Below are positions 7,411-16,314 of a stretch of DNA of 64,000 bases, one piece after another. Below the pieces are notes generated by a model. That model did no database searches and had not been told where the DNA came from. It saw only the letters and a list, made by a program, of their open reading frames with translations. The stretch is from Phaeodactylibacter luteus (GTDB taxonomy: Bacteria > Bacteroidota > Bacteroidia > Chitinophagales > Saprospiraceae): positions 1 to 64,000 of the forward strand of contig NZ_VOOR01000012.1 in assembly GCF_007993045.1 (NCBI RefSeq), in the 5' to 3' direction. How positions within the stretch are numbered: the first letter of the stretch is position 1; every line of letters starts with the position of its first letter. Position numbers and translations under genes: made by a program.

Positions 7411-8389
7411 ATTGGCCGGCAGTGCCAGGGAAAGCGCTCAGCTTGAGCGAGGAGCGCCGGCTCATGTCTTCCAGGCGGTTGTACTTCCAATAAGGTTCAA
7501 GTATTGTGGTGTCGAGCTGGGCGACGGTAGTCCGTACCTTTTGGTCGAAGGCAGAAGGGTAGGCATCTGTCCAGCCCACAATTCGGTAAGGGGGCTCTTG
7601 CTCAAAGACAATTTCAAGGGTGCGCTGCAGCTTGGGGTATTCGAGGGTATAGCTGCGCAGCCCGGCCCCTTGAAAGCGGCTGCCGCTGTAATCGCTGAGG
7701 CTGCCTTTGGCCTGATAAGCTTGGAATGGCAAGTGTTTTAGCCGGATCACCACAGTAGAGGGGATGACTTTCACGGGCCCAGTCGGCAGGCCATCCGGGT
7801 TGATCCGGATGCGGTTGAACAGCTCGTCTTCCAGCACGGCATAAGGGATGCTGGCTTCTTGGTCGCCTTCGTTTTCAAAATAAGAGCGCAGCTGCATACG
7901 GTACTGTCCGCCCTCGTAGTTGAGCTGCATAAAAGCCTGCCCACACCAGTCTTGGGCAGCGGTAGCTACTTTGAGGGTTTGGGGGAAGGCTTGGGCATTG
8001 ACCGGGGTGAAGACGGAGGTCATGATGCTGTAGTCATAGAGCCCGGTAGGGAAGCGCCGCAGGAGGTTGGTTTTTAAGGCTCCAGTGCTGTTGGGGTTGG
8101 TATAGTTGTCGTTTTTGACGTGTTTGTCGGTCAGGAAATCCTCAGTGACGAAGATGGCGATGGCTTCGCCGGGGTGGATGTCCTGGTAGCGGTTTTGCGA
8201 AAGCGTATAGCGGTTGATCTCTGCTTTTCCCTGATACCAGTAATCGCTTAGCGCCGGTGCTTTCTCTTGGCTCTTGAAGGCCATTTCCATGGGCTCAGCT
8301 TGAGGGGCTGAATTGGATTGGGGCTCGCCCGGGGAGGTACAGGCTGCAGCAGACAGGGCAAGCAGCCCCGCAAGGATTTTGGTTTTCAT
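7409..8389 (-). CDS. Lipoprotein of unknown function
   Basis: I do not recognise a named family. The 326-residue protein has a lipoprotein signal peptide (MKTKILAGLLALSAAAC, lipid-modified Cys17). A short acidic linker and a beta-rich soluble domain follow, including LSDYWYQGKAEINRY, LLRRFPTGLYDYSIMTSVF and AAAQDWCGQAFMQLNY. The second half includes LKHLPFQAYQAKGSLSDYSGSRFQGAGLRSY and a C-terminal FEQEPPYRIVGWTDAYPS. The repeating strand pattern suggests a beta sandwich exposed to the periplasm. The stop codon overlaps the end of repeat copy B. The next gene downstream in transcription is convergent, so it is probably a single-gene unit, perhaps read together with 8480-9043 upstream. Confidence 0.75.
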   Translation of the reverse strand: MKTKILAGLLALSAAACTSPGEPQSNSAPQAEPMEMAFKSQEKAPALSDYWYQGKAEINRYTLSQNRYQDIHPGEAIAIFVTEDFLTDKHVKNDNYTNPNSTGALKTNLLRRFPTGLYDYSIMTSVFTPVNAQAFPQTLKVATAAQDWCGQAFMQLNYEGGQYRMQLRSYFENEGDQEASIPYAVLEDELFNRIRINPDGLPTGPVKVIPSTVVIRLKHLPFQAYQAKGSLSDYSGSRFQGAGLRSYTLEYPKLQRTLEIVFEQEPPYRIVGWTDAYPSAFDQKVRTTVAQLDTTILEPYWKYNRLEDMSRRSSLKLSAFPGTAGQ

Positions 8390-8479
8390 AGCTCGGTGTT
8401 TTATGGTTGAAGAAGCAGCCCCTTGCTGCGGGGCGCAGTTTCTCCTATAACACCAGAATGGGGGGGAGATGTTGCGGGC

Positions 8480-9043
8480 TTAAAGCTCCCGGCGGATGCC
8501 AAGGATGAGGAAGAGGTTGTCTATGCCCAAGTTAGGGTATTTGAAGCCTGCATTGGAAATGTGCCGGAAGCGGGCACGTAGGTTAAAGCCGTAGGTGCTG
8601 CCCGGGGGCAAGACAGATAAGCCCAGCTCGAAGTTGTCGCTAAAAATAAAGCCTTGCGCCTGGCTTTCTGTTTGGAGCGTAATGTAATGCGGCCCGGAGC
8701 CTACGGCTGCGGTGAGCAAGGCCATTGGGCCTATGGGCTGCTGATAGCGGAAGCCCATATTGAGGCCAAATTCGAAAGCCTCCCCTGTGCCCGTGGGGAT
8801 ATCTGCATAGACGATTTGCCCTTCTGCGTAAACGGAAAAGCGGCCCATAAGCCAGAGAGAGGTGGTGGGCAGCAAGGTGGCAGGCTGATAGGCATATCCT
8901 TCGCGCATCTGCTCTTGAATGATGCTGTACCCAAGATTGAGCTCGCTGTAATGGCTGCGGGCAAGTTCGCGGCTTTGGGCAGCCGTGGGGGCAGCAAGGG
9001 CGAGGAGGAGCAGGGCAGTGCAGGACAAGCGGAGTAGGTACAT
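8480..9043 (-). CDS. PagL-like lipid A 3-O-deacylase (acyloxyacyl hydrolase)
   Basis: This is an outer-membrane beta-barrel enzyme of the PagL family, which removes the 3-O acyl chain from lipid A. The 187-residue protein has a signal peptide (residues 1-22, ending PTAAQ) and alternating-hydrophobicity strands. Near the C-terminus it has the family motif FRHISNAGFKYPNLG with the catalytic His161 and Ser163. The acid 12 residues after the serine, Glu in characterised PagL proteins, is Asp175 here, a conservative change. The ATG at 9043 was chosen over the frame's first ATG at 9139, because it begins the signal peptide. The gene lies 90 bp upstream of the lipoprotein gene on the same strand, so co-transcription is possible. 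Confidence 0.75.
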   Translation of the reverse strand: MYLLRLSCTALLLLALAAPTAAQSRELARSHYSELNLGYSIIQEQMREGYAYQPATLLPTTSLWLMGRFSVYAEGQIVYADIPTGTGEAFEFGLNMGFRYQQPIGPMALLTAAVGSGPHYITLQTESQAQGFIFSDNFELGLSVLPPGSTYGFNLRARFRHISNAGFKYPNLGIDNLFLILGIRREL

Positions 9044-9154
9044 GAGGTGACAGTGCCTTAAGGTTGATGCGATAATAAAGGCAAAGGTACAACAATCGGC
9101 AGAAGGTGGTAACCGGGCCGGTATCCCTTTTGTGGGCACAGGCCTGAGTGTCGA

Positions 9155-9270
9155 GGGCTTTAGCTTGGCATTGGCCTAGCGCTGCGGAGGGGTGGCAAGC
9201 CCGTTAGGGCCGAGCGGATAGCGAGCCCCGCAGCATAGCGCCCCCTGCCCCAAAGGCAGGGGGAGGCCCC
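9155..9270 (-). repeat. Intergenic structured repeat, copy C (shortened)
   Basis: Reverse orientation. The central blocks are clear (ggcattggcctagcgctgcgg, gggccgagcggatagcgagccccg, tagcg, the G+C hairpin). Both outer ends are degraded or missing: the aacgacaatctgg end is not seen and the hairpin is altered to ccccctgcccc / ggcaggggg. Confidence 0.7.
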
Positions 9271-9301
9271 TCCTGTGAAGCAGGCTGGGCGCGCCATTTC
9301 T

Positions 9302-9380
9302 TAAAGCGCCTGTTTGGATTTTGGCCTTCTAGGCAAAAAGTGCTGCTTATGGCCTGATTGCCAAAGCCTAAAAAGGCGCT
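9302..9380. repeat. Small palindromic repeat, family 2, copy 2
   Basis: This matches 3541-3620. The ends aaagcgcctgtttggat and aaaaggcgct are inverted relative to each other, and the middle shares gcaaaaa-tgctg and gattgccaaagcc. It lies between repeat copy C and the small beta protein gene. Confidence 0.6.
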
Positions 9381-9409
9381 GAGTATGGGGTTGGTGTGCT
9401 CTCGGGGGG

Positions 9410-9682
9410 CTAAGCTTTGCAAGTGCCCCGGCTGAGCCCGAGGAGGATGGGGTTTTCATTGCGCCAGATATTGACTCCAATGCCGCTTAGGGTGAAGCCT
9501 ACTTCTACTTCATAATCAACAAGCTGGCCGTCTTCTTCAACGGTAAATTTGTGGACGGCCCCAAACCATGAAAACTGTGAAGCTACCTTTTCTCCGTTGT
9601 AGCGTACCGATTCCACTCCGGTCCACATATTGTTATGGACAGATATTTCATGACTGCCGTAAAAAACAGATACCAATCGCAT
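9410..9682 (-). CDS. Small hypothetical beta protein
   Basis: I do not recognise a family. The 90-residue product has no signal peptide or membrane segment. It alternates short hydrophobic strands and charged turns (MRLVSVFYGSHEISVHN, YEVEVGFTLSGIGVNIWRN), which fits a small all-beta cytoplasmic protein. The ATG at 9682 is preferred over the upstream codon at 9715, because the preceding 11 residues look unrelated to the fold. Codon use resembles the neighbours. It lies divergent from the ECF sigma gene, with 233 bp between their starts, so a shared regulatory region is possible. Confidence 0.5.
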   Translation of the reverse strand: MRLVSVFYGSHEISVHNNMWTGVESVRYNGEKVASQFSWFGAVHKFTVEEDGQLVDYEVEVGFTLSGIGVNIWRNENPILLGLSRGTCKA

Positions 9683-9915
9683 AGTTGAAGTGTTTTGGGT
9701 GAAGCGTAATACCACATCAAGATGCAGGTTAGGAGGGGCTGAGGGCTACTTGCATCGGCTAGCATGGGCGAAAAATCGACAAAAACTGTTGCGCTCAGTA
9801 TTGTTGACATGGTTTTGAACATTTCAACCCTAAGCCTGTTCCGCCTTAAGTAGATTGGACAGATAGGCTTTAAGCCAAATAAAGCTGTGCCCTTTTTCAC
9901 ACACCAACTGGCATC

Positions 9916-10494
9916 ATGAAGCATCTGGAGACCATAATAAAGCGCTTGCAGTCGGGAGACAGGGCTGTGATGTCAACTTTGTACGACGAGTTTGCGCCGG
10001 CGCTTTATGGCGTAGTGCTGCGTATTGTGCACGATGAGGCGATAGCTCAGGACATCGTTCAGGAGACGTTCATCAAGGCTTGGAAAAATGGCGGCAGTTA
10101 TGACCCCGGCAAAGGGACGCTGTTCACTTGGCTGCTCAATATTGCCCGCAATGGGGCCATTGACAAAACCCGTTCGGCAGCCTTCCGCAATCAGCGGCAG
10201 ACTGCCAGCATTTCGGATGGGGAACGGAACAGCAGCGCCTTGAGCACTGTAACGGCAACCGACCACATCGGGCTGCGGAAAATGGTCGGTGCGCTGGAAG
10301 ACAAATACCAGGATGTGATAGAGCTGGCTTATTTCCAGGGGTTCACGCAGCCAGAAATAGCGGAGCGCCTGGGGCTGCCCCTAGGCACCGTGAAAACCAG
10401 GGCCAGGATAGCATTGAGGGAGCTGCGGAAGTTTTTCTCGGAAGCCGGCGTGTCCAAAACCATAATTATTGCACTTGCATTGCCATTCGTTTAA
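9916..10494 (+). CDS. ECF sigma factor (RNA polymerase sigma-70, region 2 and 4)
   Basis: This is an extracytoplasmic-function sigma factor of 192 residues. Region 2 is visible as LYDEFAPALYGVVLRIVHDEAIAQDIVQETFIKAWKN with the conserved DIVQETF helix and FTWLLNIARNGAIDKTRS. Region 4 contains the recognition helix GFTQPEIAERLGLPLGTVKTRARIALRELRKF. It directs RNA polymerase to a stress regulon when its partner is released. The next gene, 9 bases downstream, is an anti-sigma factor of the RskA type, a typical arrangement. A C-terminal hydrophobic tail (IIIALALPFV) follows region 4. The target promoters are not known. Confidence 0.93.
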   Translation: MKHLETIIKRLQSGDRAVMSTLYDEFAPALYGVVLRIVHDEAIAQDIVQETFIKAWKNGGSYDPGKGTLFTWLLNIARNGAIDKTRSAAFRNQRQTASISDGERNSSALSTVTATDHIGLRKMVGALEDKYQDVIELAYFQGFTQPEIAERLGLPLGTVKTRARIALRELRKFFSEAGVSKTIIIALALPFV

Positions 10495-10503
10495 GAATAA
10501 GCC

Positions 10504-11304
10504 ATGAACAAAGATAAATTTTTACAAACTGGGTTATTGGAGCAGTATGTGCTCGGGCTTACTGACGAAGCCGAGGCGCGCGAGGTGGAAGCTTATGCGG
10601 AAGCCTATCCTGAGATTGCGCAGGAGATCAAAGAGATGCGCGGGGCCTTAGATGATTATGCCCGCCAATATGCCATTATGCCGCCGGAAGAGCTCAAGTC
10701 CAGGGTTATGAAGGAGATCGAGGGCTCAGGGCACCGTTCTGACCCTGCCCCATCTGCCGGGCAAGAAATTAATGGCAGCGGATCGTTCTCTGCCTTGAGC
10801 TCTTGGGTCAATCCGATCTTGGTCATCGGCCTTATGTGCCTGTCTTTTTTGTTTTACCGTGGGAAAGCCAATGCTGAGCTGCAGTTGTCTTCGTTGAGCA
10901 ATGAGTATAGCGTGTTCCGGCAAGATTGCGAGGAGGAGAAGGAAAGCCTGCGGCAGGCACAGCGGGTTTATGCATCCCTCAATCAGCCGGGCACCCGGCC
11001 TTACGAGCTCAAAGGCACTGCCCTCAACCCCAATGCCGTGGCTTGGGTCTATCTCAATCAAGAAGAACAGGTTGCTTACCTCAACGCTCAGCCCCTGCCT
11101 GCGCCCCCTCCTGGCAAAACCTATCAACTTTGGGCTGATGTAGAGGGGGAGATGATCAATATGGGGGTAGTCGATTATCTTCAGAAAGATCTGCAGCTTA
11201 TGAATTTCATCGCAGGGGCGGAAAGCCTTAACATCACGATCGAGCCCGAGGGCGGCAGCGATCATCCTACCGTTGAGCTTCTGCTGGCCAATGTAAAGGT
11301 CTGA
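10504..11304 (+). CDS. Anti-sigma factor, RskA-type (anti-sigma K C-terminal domain)
   Basis: This is the membrane-bound partner of the upstream ECF sigma factor. The N-terminal 75 residues form the sigma-binding domain (LLEQYVLGLTDEAEAREVEAYAEAYPEIAQEI and YARQYAIMPPEELKSRVM). A single transmembrane helix lies at about residues 100-117 (NPILVIGLMCLSFLFYRG). A short coiled coil and a periplasmic RskA domain follow, with AWVYLNQEEQVAYLNAQPLPAPPPGKTYQLWA and the end IEPEGGSDHPT. The 266-residue length fits the family. It normally holds the sigma factor at the membrane until regulated proteolysis releases it. A strong terminator follows 26 bases after the stop codon, so the pair forms a two-gene operon. 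Confidence 0.92.
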   Translation: MNKDKFLQTGLLEQYVLGLTDEAEAREVEAYAEAYPEIAQEIKEMRGALDDYARQYAIMPPEELKSRVMKEIEGSGHRSDPAPSAGQEINGSGSFSALSSWVNPILVIGLMCLSFLFYRGKANAELQLSSLSNEYSVFRQDCEEEKESLRQAQRVYASLNQPGTRPYELKGTALNPNAVAWVYLNQEEQVAYLNAQPLPAPPPGKTYQLWADVEGEMINMGVVDYLQKDLQLMNFIAGAESLNITIEPEGGSDHPTVELLLANVKV

Positions 11305-11330
11305 CCGCAGCAGACACAATGCCTCTTTTA

Positions 11331-11369
11331 GAAAGCCGCTTTGCAACCACCTGCAAAGCGGCTTTCTTG
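11331..11369 (+). terminator. Intrinsic terminator of the ECF sigma operon
   Basis: A perfect 15-bp stem (gaaagccgctttgca and its complement at 11352-11366) has a 6-base loop and ends ctttcttgg. It lies 26 bases after the anti-sigma stop codon. Confidence 0.85.
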
Positions 11370-11580
11370 GTCATGGGCCTGTGATTTGCAAGTTGGCATG
11401 GTTTTGGGAAAGTCCAAAACAGTGGAAATGAGCAAATTGGTGTTGCAATGTTGATGGGTTTCATTTTTGAATGGAAAAAAATTGGCAGATCGCATTTTTT
11501 TTCTCATTTTAGTCGTGCCCTCAGAACATATCCACCCTAGAGAGAAAATCACATTTTTGTTCACTTCAAATCAATGGCTT

Positions 11581-11682
11581 ATGTTGATCCTTTACATTGC
11601 CACTGGGGCATTCGTAGTAGGCGGAGGGTTGGTGTTCGTATCTAATCTGTTTGCACAGAAAACGGACAGCCGTTATTTCTAA
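11581..11682 (+). CDS. Possible 33-residue single-pass membrane peptide
   Basis: An ATG-initiated frame encodes a hydrophobic helix (LILYIATGAFVVGGGLVFVSNLF) followed by a polar tail AQKTDSRYF and a stop. The composition is typical of small bacterial membrane peptides. However, there is no clear ribosome-binding site and no operon partner, and the surrounding kilobase is otherwise non-coding. A longer frame from a TTG at 11467 adds no recognisable domain. The gene may be spurious. Confidence 0.3.
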   Translation: MLILYIATGAFVVGGGLVFVSNLFAQKTDSRYF

Positions 11683-12119
11683 CTCGATAACGGTCAAAAA
11701 TCCCCCTACGTACTTTTCCAAAGGCTTCTGGCCAGCCTATCTAAATTGGCCGCTTATCCCAAAACAATACAGTCACACAGAACTATCAACACCGGTTTAG
11801 GCCGGTCTCACTCTAAAAAGCCCGTTGCCCTGCTTGCAGCACCCAATGGCAGCCTTCGGCTTCATAAAGAGTGGCTGTTATCCTGCCCCATGAACAAAAC
11901 AGTGCTGATGCTCTGCAGCTCCGGCTTGCAAAGCTAAAAGTGGGCAGTTGCTGGCTTGAGCCGCAACTTGCCTCAGCCTGTCCCTACTTTTTTCTGGCGA
12001 AACGAAAAACCGACAAAAATGCAGTTTGCGGGGCTGTGTGCCTGCAATTGCCAATCTATTTGGGCTCTTCCTTGATAAGGAAGGGCTGTACTTTGCTGTG
12101 TTAATTATTATTCAAGTGC
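11683..12119. other. Gene-poor stretch after the sigma operon
   Basis: I see no gene, repeat copy or structured RNA that can be supported here. It ends at a 10-bp hairpin (12120-12143, ttggcggcac / gtgctgccaa) next to the lepA terminator. The open frames present are short and without recognisable composition. Confidence 0.5.
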
Positions 12120-12150
12120 TTGGCGGCACAGCAGTGCTGCCAAAAATTAA

Positions 12151-12180
12151 CAAAGGCATCTGTTCGTTCAGGTGCCTTTG
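12151..12180 (-). terminator. Intrinsic terminator of lepA
   Basis: A 12-bp stem with one G-T pair (caaaggcatctg / caggtgcctttg) has a 6-base loop. In the minus direction it is followed by ttaattttt. It lies 114 bases beyond the lepA stop codon. Confidence 0.7.
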
Positions 12181-12293
12181 CTTCTTTGAGCGGGTGGCTG
12201 GCCCCGGTACAGGGCGCCCCGGGCCGAAAGCGGTCAGGGAAAATGGTTTATGGCGAGGATGTGGCGGCCATGCCGGGCAATCTAAGCCCCCGG

Positions 12294-14087
12294 CTAGTCG
12301 AGCTTGAGGACATCGAGGAATGCTTTCTGTGGCACTTCCACCTTGCCAAACTGCCGCATACGGCGCTTGCCCTCCTTCTGCTTTTCGAGGAGTTTCCGCT
12401 TTCGCGAAATATCGCCGCCGTAACATTTAGCCGTAACATCTTTGCGCAGTGCAGAGATGGTCTCCCGGGCAATCACCTTGGCGCCCACAGCCGCCTGAAT
12501 GGCAATAACGAATTGCTGGCGCGGGAGCAGCTCCTTGAGCTTTTTGCAGATTTGCCGGCCAAAGGCTTCTGCTTTACTGCGGTGTACCAAAGCCGACAAG
12601 GCATCGACGGGCTCGCCGTTGAGCTTGATGTCGAGCTTGACGAGGTCGGTTTCCCGGTATTCGATCGGCTGATAGTCAAAGCTGGCGTAACCGCGGGAGA
12701 TAGACTTCAGGCGGTCATAGAAATCAAAAACGATTTCAGCGAGCGGGAGGTCAAAAGAAAGCTCCACACGGTCAGGGGTGAGGTAGTGCTGTTTGGTCAG
12801 CGTGCCCCGCTTGTCCATGCAAAGTGTCATAATGGTGCCGATATAGTCAGGCTTGGTTATGATTTGAGCCGTAATGTAGGGCTCTTCTACGTATTCGATA
12901 TAGTTGTGGTCGGGGAGTTCTGATGGCGTCCGTATGGTTGAGATCTCGCCTTTTTTAGTGCTGAGGTTATACGAAACGTTGGGGACTGTGGTAATGACAT
13001 CCATATTGAACTCCCGGAACAGCCGTTCTTGCACAATTTCCAGGTGCAGCATGCCCAAAAAGCCGCAGCGGAAGCCGAAACCAAGCGCGGCAGAAGTTTC
13101 CGGTTCAAAGACGAGGGAGGCATCGTTAAGCTGCAGCTTCTCAAGGCTGTCGCGCAGGTCTTCAAAGTCGTCGTTGTCGAGGGGGAAGATACCGGCGAAA
13201 ACCATCGGCTTCACATCTTCGAAGCCCTGAATGGCATTTTCGCAGGGGCGGTCCACGGTAGTGATGGTATCGCCCACTTTGATCTCTTTAGACTCCTTGA
13301 TGCCTGTGATGATATAGCCTACATTGCCAGCCTGCAGCTTTGGCTGTGGGTGCTGCGACATGCGCAAGACGCCAACTTCATCTGCTTCGTATTCCTTGCC
13401 GGTGTTCACAAAGCGGACCAAGTCGCCTTTGTTCAGCGTGCCGTTCAGGATGCGGAAGTAAGCGATCACACCGCGGTAAGGGTTGAAGACCGAGTCAAAG
13501 ATGAGCGCCTGCAAAGGAGCGTCCACGTCCCCTTCAGGAGCGGGGATCCGCTCTACAATGGCTTCCATAATATCAGGAACTCCACGGCCGGTTTTGCCGC
13601 TGGCCAGGATGATGTCCTCCTTTTCGCAGCCAATCAGATCGATGATCTGGTCTGAGACCTCATCAATCATGGCGCTGTCCATGTCTACCTTGTTGAGGAT
13701 AGGGATGATTTCAAGGTCGTGCTCAATAGCGAGGTAGAGGTTGGAAATCGTCTGTGCCTGTATGCCTTGTGACGCATCTACTAGGAGCAGCGCCCCCTCG
13801 CAGGCAGCGATAGAGCGAGATACTTCATAGCTGAAGTCTACATGGCCCGGGGTGTCGATCAGGTTGAAGGTATACTTTTGCCCGTCAGACCCCCGGTCAT
13901 AGTACATCTGAATAGCGTGGCTCTTGATGGTGATGCCACGCTCCCGTTCCAGGTCCATATTGTCCAATGCCTGGTTTTGCATTTCCCTTTCGGAAATGGT
14001 CTTGGTATACTCAAGCAGCCGGTCAGAGAGCGTACTCTTGCCGTGGTCGATATGGGCAATAACACAAAAGTTCCTAATATTCTTCAT
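12294..14087 (-). CDS. lepA: Elongation factor 4 (LepA)
   Basis: LepA is a ribosome-associated GTPase that back-translocates or remodels stalled ribosomes and affects initiation. The 597-residue length is standard. The G1 motif AHIDHGKST, the switch RERGITI, G3 DTPGHVDF and G4 NKVD are intact. The LepA-specific C-terminal domain contains [19 protein letters not shown] and ends [24 protein letters not shown]. The ATG at 14087 ([12 protein letters not shown]) is chosen over a second one three codons upstream, because it matches the usual N-terminus. Its start faces the start of the response regulator gene, so 14088-14369 holds two divergent promoters. Confidence 0.98.
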   Translation of the reverse strand: MKNIRNFCVIAHIDHGKSTLSDRLLEYTKTISEREMQNQALDNMDLERERGITIKSHAIQMYYDRGSDGQKYTFNLIDTPGHVDFSYEVSRSIAACEGALLLVDASQGIQAQTISNLYLAIEHDLEIIPILNKVDMDSAMIDEVSDQIIDLIGCEKEDIILASGKTGRGVPDIMEAIVERIPAPEGDVDAPLQALIFDSVFNPYRGVIAYFRILNGTLNKGDLVRFVNTGKEYEADEVGVLRMSQHPQPKLQAGNVGYIITGIKESKEIKVGDTITTVDRPCENAIQGFEDVKPMVFAGIFPLDNDDFEDLRDSLEKLQLNDASLVFEPETSAALGFGFRCGFLGMLHLEIVQERLFREFNMDVITTVPNVSYNLSTKKGEISTIRTPSELPDHNYIEYVEEPYITAQIITKPDYIGTIMTLCMDKRGTLTKQHYLTPDRVELSFDLPLAEIVFDFYDRLKSISRGYASFDYQPIEYRETDLVKLDIKLNGEPVDALSALVHRSKAEAFGRQICKKLKELLPRQQFVIAIQAAVGAKVIARETISALRKDVTAKCYGGDISRKRKLLEKQKEGKRRMRQFGKVEVPQKAFLDVLKLD

Positions 14088-14248
14088 AGCTCGCAAATAT
14101 ACGTCATTTTACATCTTAGTGTGCACAAAAGCAAACAGGGCAAGATAATTATTACAGCCATTTTACGCCCTTGGCCCACCCTCACTCAGGCAAAAGGATT
14201 AATGTGCCGAAAAGTTGGCCAGAGGCCTGTAGATTTTGATATAAATGA

Positions 14249-14256
14249 TAGTTTTG
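14249..14256 (+). promoter_or_regulatory. Candidate -7 promoter element (TAnnTTTG) for the response regulator
   Basis: TAGTTTTG matches the Bacteroidota -7 consensus exactly, in an A+T-rich stretch about 115 bases before the response regulator start. A well-spaced upstream TTG was not found, so this rests on the core motif only. Confidence 0.3.
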
Positions 14257-14369
14257 TGAATATGTAGAGGGTTTCCTTTCCGCAACCTTTCTCGTGCATT
14301 TCCCGTAAACTTTTGTTAAAGGGCCTGGCTTTATGGGGCCCCTGCCAGTAAACAGAACCGACTAAAAGT

Positions 14370-15641
14370 ATGGCCAGAGTATTGATAGTAGACGACGAGC
14401 AGAGCATCCGACGGACCCTGCGCGACATCCTTGAGTTTGAAAAGTATGAGGTAGAAGAGGCCGTGGATGGCATGGACGCCTTGGTCAAGCTCAAGCGTGC
14501 GGCCTATGATGTCATCATCATGGATATCAAAATGCCCAAAATGGATGGCATGGAAGCCCTAGAACGGGTGCAAATTCTGGCGCCTGATACCCCCGTGGTC
14601 ATGATTTCAGGGCATGCGAACATTGATACTGCGGTGGAAGCCGTTAAGAAAGGTGCTTTTGATTTCATCTCTAAGCCGCCCGACCTCAACCGCTTGCTGA
14701 TCACCATCCGGAATGCTATGGACAAGTCTTCCTTGGTCACGGAGACAAAGCAGCTGAAGCGCAAGGTGTCTAAGGCCAAGGTGCAGGAGATCATAGGGGG
14801 ATCTGCGGGCATTGCGGCAGTCCGCAAAACGATCGAACAGGTGGGGCCTACGGATGCACGGGTGCTGGTCTTGGGCCCCAATGGCACAGGCAAGGAGCTC
14901 GTGGCCCGTTGGCTGCATGAGCACAGTGCGCGGGCCGAGCAGCCTATTGTGGAGGTCAACTGTGCGGCCATTCCCGCTGAGCTGATCGAGAGCGAGCTGT
15001 TCGGGCACGAAAAGGGGGCTTTTACTTCGGCCCACAAACAGCGCATCGGCAAGTTCGAGCAGGCCAACGGCGGCACCCTATTCTTGGACGAAATCGGGGA
15101 CATGAGCCTTTCTGCTCAGGCCAAGGTCTTGAGGGCCTTGCAGGAGAGCCGGATCACCCGTGTAGGAGGAGACAAGGAGATCAGTGTGGATGTGCGTGTT
15201 GTCGCTGCGACCAACAAAGACCTGCGCAAAGAAATTGAGGCGGGCCGGTTCCGGGAAGACCTCTATCACCGTTTGGCGGTCATCATCATACAGGTGCCCG
15301 CGCTCAACGACCGCAGGGAGGATATCCCGCTGCTGGCCAAGCACTTTGTGGAGCAGATTTGCAGCGAGTACGGAATTGCCAAAAAGCTCATTGCCCCCAA
15401 AGCCTTAGAATTGTTAAAGGAGGTCAACTGGACGGGCAATATCAGAGAGCTGCGCAATGTGATCGAGCGCTTGGTCATCTTGAGCAAAGACCGTATTTCT
15501 GCTGATGAAGTCGAGCAGTACGTACTGCCCACGAGTGCTGCGCCGAGTCAGCGGCTGAGGGATATTTTTGCCCGGTACGACAGCTTGGGCGAGGTGCTCG
15601 ATTTTGTTGAAAAAATATACAAAGAGCAAACGCCCTCCTGA
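14370..15641 (+). CDS. Sigma-54-type response regulator without DNA-binding domain
   Basis: This is an NtrC-family response regulator with a receiver domain (residues 1-120, phospho-acceptor Asp52 in IIMDIKMPKMDG, Lys in FISKPPD) and a AAA+ domain (about 140-375). The Walker A motif is GPNGTGKE and Walker B is GGTLFLDEIG; VNCAAIP and the ELFGHEKGAF loop are also present. The protein ends 40 residues after the AAA+ lid (LREIF-like RLRDIFARYDSLGEVLDFVEKIYKEQ), so the C-terminal Fis-type helix-turn-helix is absent. The sigma-54 contact loop reads GAFTSA rather than GAFTGA. Regulators of this build (FlgR, chlamydial CtcC) can act from solution. No kinase is adjacent; the NtrY-like kinase at 43437-46826 is a distant candidate partner. 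Confidence 0.9.
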   Translation: MARVLIVDDEQSIRRTLRDILEFEKYEVEEAVDGMDALVKLKRAAYDVIIMDIKMPKMDGMEALERVQILAPDTPVVMISGHANIDTAVEAVKKGAFDFISKPPDLNRLLITIRNAMDKSSLVTETKQLKRKVSKAKVQEIIGGSAGIAAVRKTIEQVGPTDARVLVLGPNGTGKELVARWLHEHSARAEQPIVEVNCAAIPAELIESELFGHEKGAFTSAHKQRIGKFEQANGGTLFLDEIGDMSLSAQAKVLRALQESRITRVGGDKEISVDVRVVAATNKDLRKEIEAGRFREDLYHRLAVIIIQVPALNDRREDIPLLAKHFVEQICSEYGIAKKLIAPKALELLKEVNWTGNIRELRNVIERLVILSKDRISADEVEQYVLPTSAAPSQRLRDIFARYDSLGEVLDFVEKIYKEQTPS

Positions 15642-16023
15642 TATCTGCCCCTAACGCCCGCTTTTTTTTGGCTGAGCTAAACTTTTTTCATTTTCGTATT
15701 GTCTTCAATAGCCCTTCTATGATTTAGGGGCAGTACGAGCAGGCCGCTATCAGGAGGGAGGGCAGGATTGCCCCCACAGCAGTATTTTCAGCCTGTCGGT
15801 GTTGCTGACTGCCGGCTGGCTCTTGTCCAATGCTCAACTCATGTGGTGAGCGCCTAAGCCCCGCGAAGCTGCGCTTGTTTCCTGTTCTTGCTTGGCAGTA
15901 TTAGCCCTTGTGCCCGGCAGCGCCATCTCTGAAAAAGTTTGGCCAGAGCATTTTGGGAGGCCGCCCGCCTCAGCAGCGCAAGGCTATGTTTTGCCTTGTG
16001 TCATCGCAGGGTGCATACCCGGG
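15642..16023. other. Non-coding stretch before repeat copy D
   Basis: A T8 run follows the response regulator gene, but without a stem in front of it. Weak hairpins occur (for example gggca / tgccc near 15765 and gcaaggc / gccttgt near 15980). I see no gene or clear regulatory site. An open frame that runs from 15892 into the LOG gene is an upstream extension through repeat D, not a real N-terminus. Confidence 0.5.
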
Positions 16024-16249
16024 GGGCGTGAACCAAAATGTCGCTGGTGGTTATGCTTTTTGGGCTTCATAGCCTGGCATTGGCCTAGCGCTGCGAAGGG
16101 GTGGCTGAAGGCCAGACCCGACGCCTGTAGGGCGAGGGGCCGAGCGGACAGCGAGCCCCGTAGCATAGCGGCACCTGCCCGCTGGCAGGGGCAGGCCCCC
16201 TCCCGTTGGGCAGGGGCAGGGAGGGAAAACGACAATCTGGTTTGCGCCC
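16024..16249 (-). repeat. Intergenic structured repeat, copy D (long variant)
   Basis: Reverse orientation with both ends intact (gggcgtgaaccaaaatg ... acgacaatctggtttgcgccc). Two differences make it longer. An alternative block replaces the usual cccgatagggccg segment (gaaggccagacccgacgcctgtagggcgag), and the G+C hairpin is partly duplicated. The same alternative block is found in copy K, so D and K form a subfamily. Confidence 0.85.
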
Positions 16250-16314
16250 TACCCGGGCGCTTAGCCCGCATCGTTAAGAACATGCACTTCAGCAGTGTAA
16301 TAAAACCAATACCT

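Noticed and set aside
12120-12923. A 267-residue open frame on the plus strand across the lepA gene
   Set aside because: It is antisense to lepA, which matches LepA motif by motif. The antisense frame has no recognisable domain.
15892-16314. N-terminal extension of the LOG gene to 15892
   Set aside because: The extension runs through repeat copy D, whose sequence is non-coding in the other copies. The ATG at 16315 gives a normal N-terminus.
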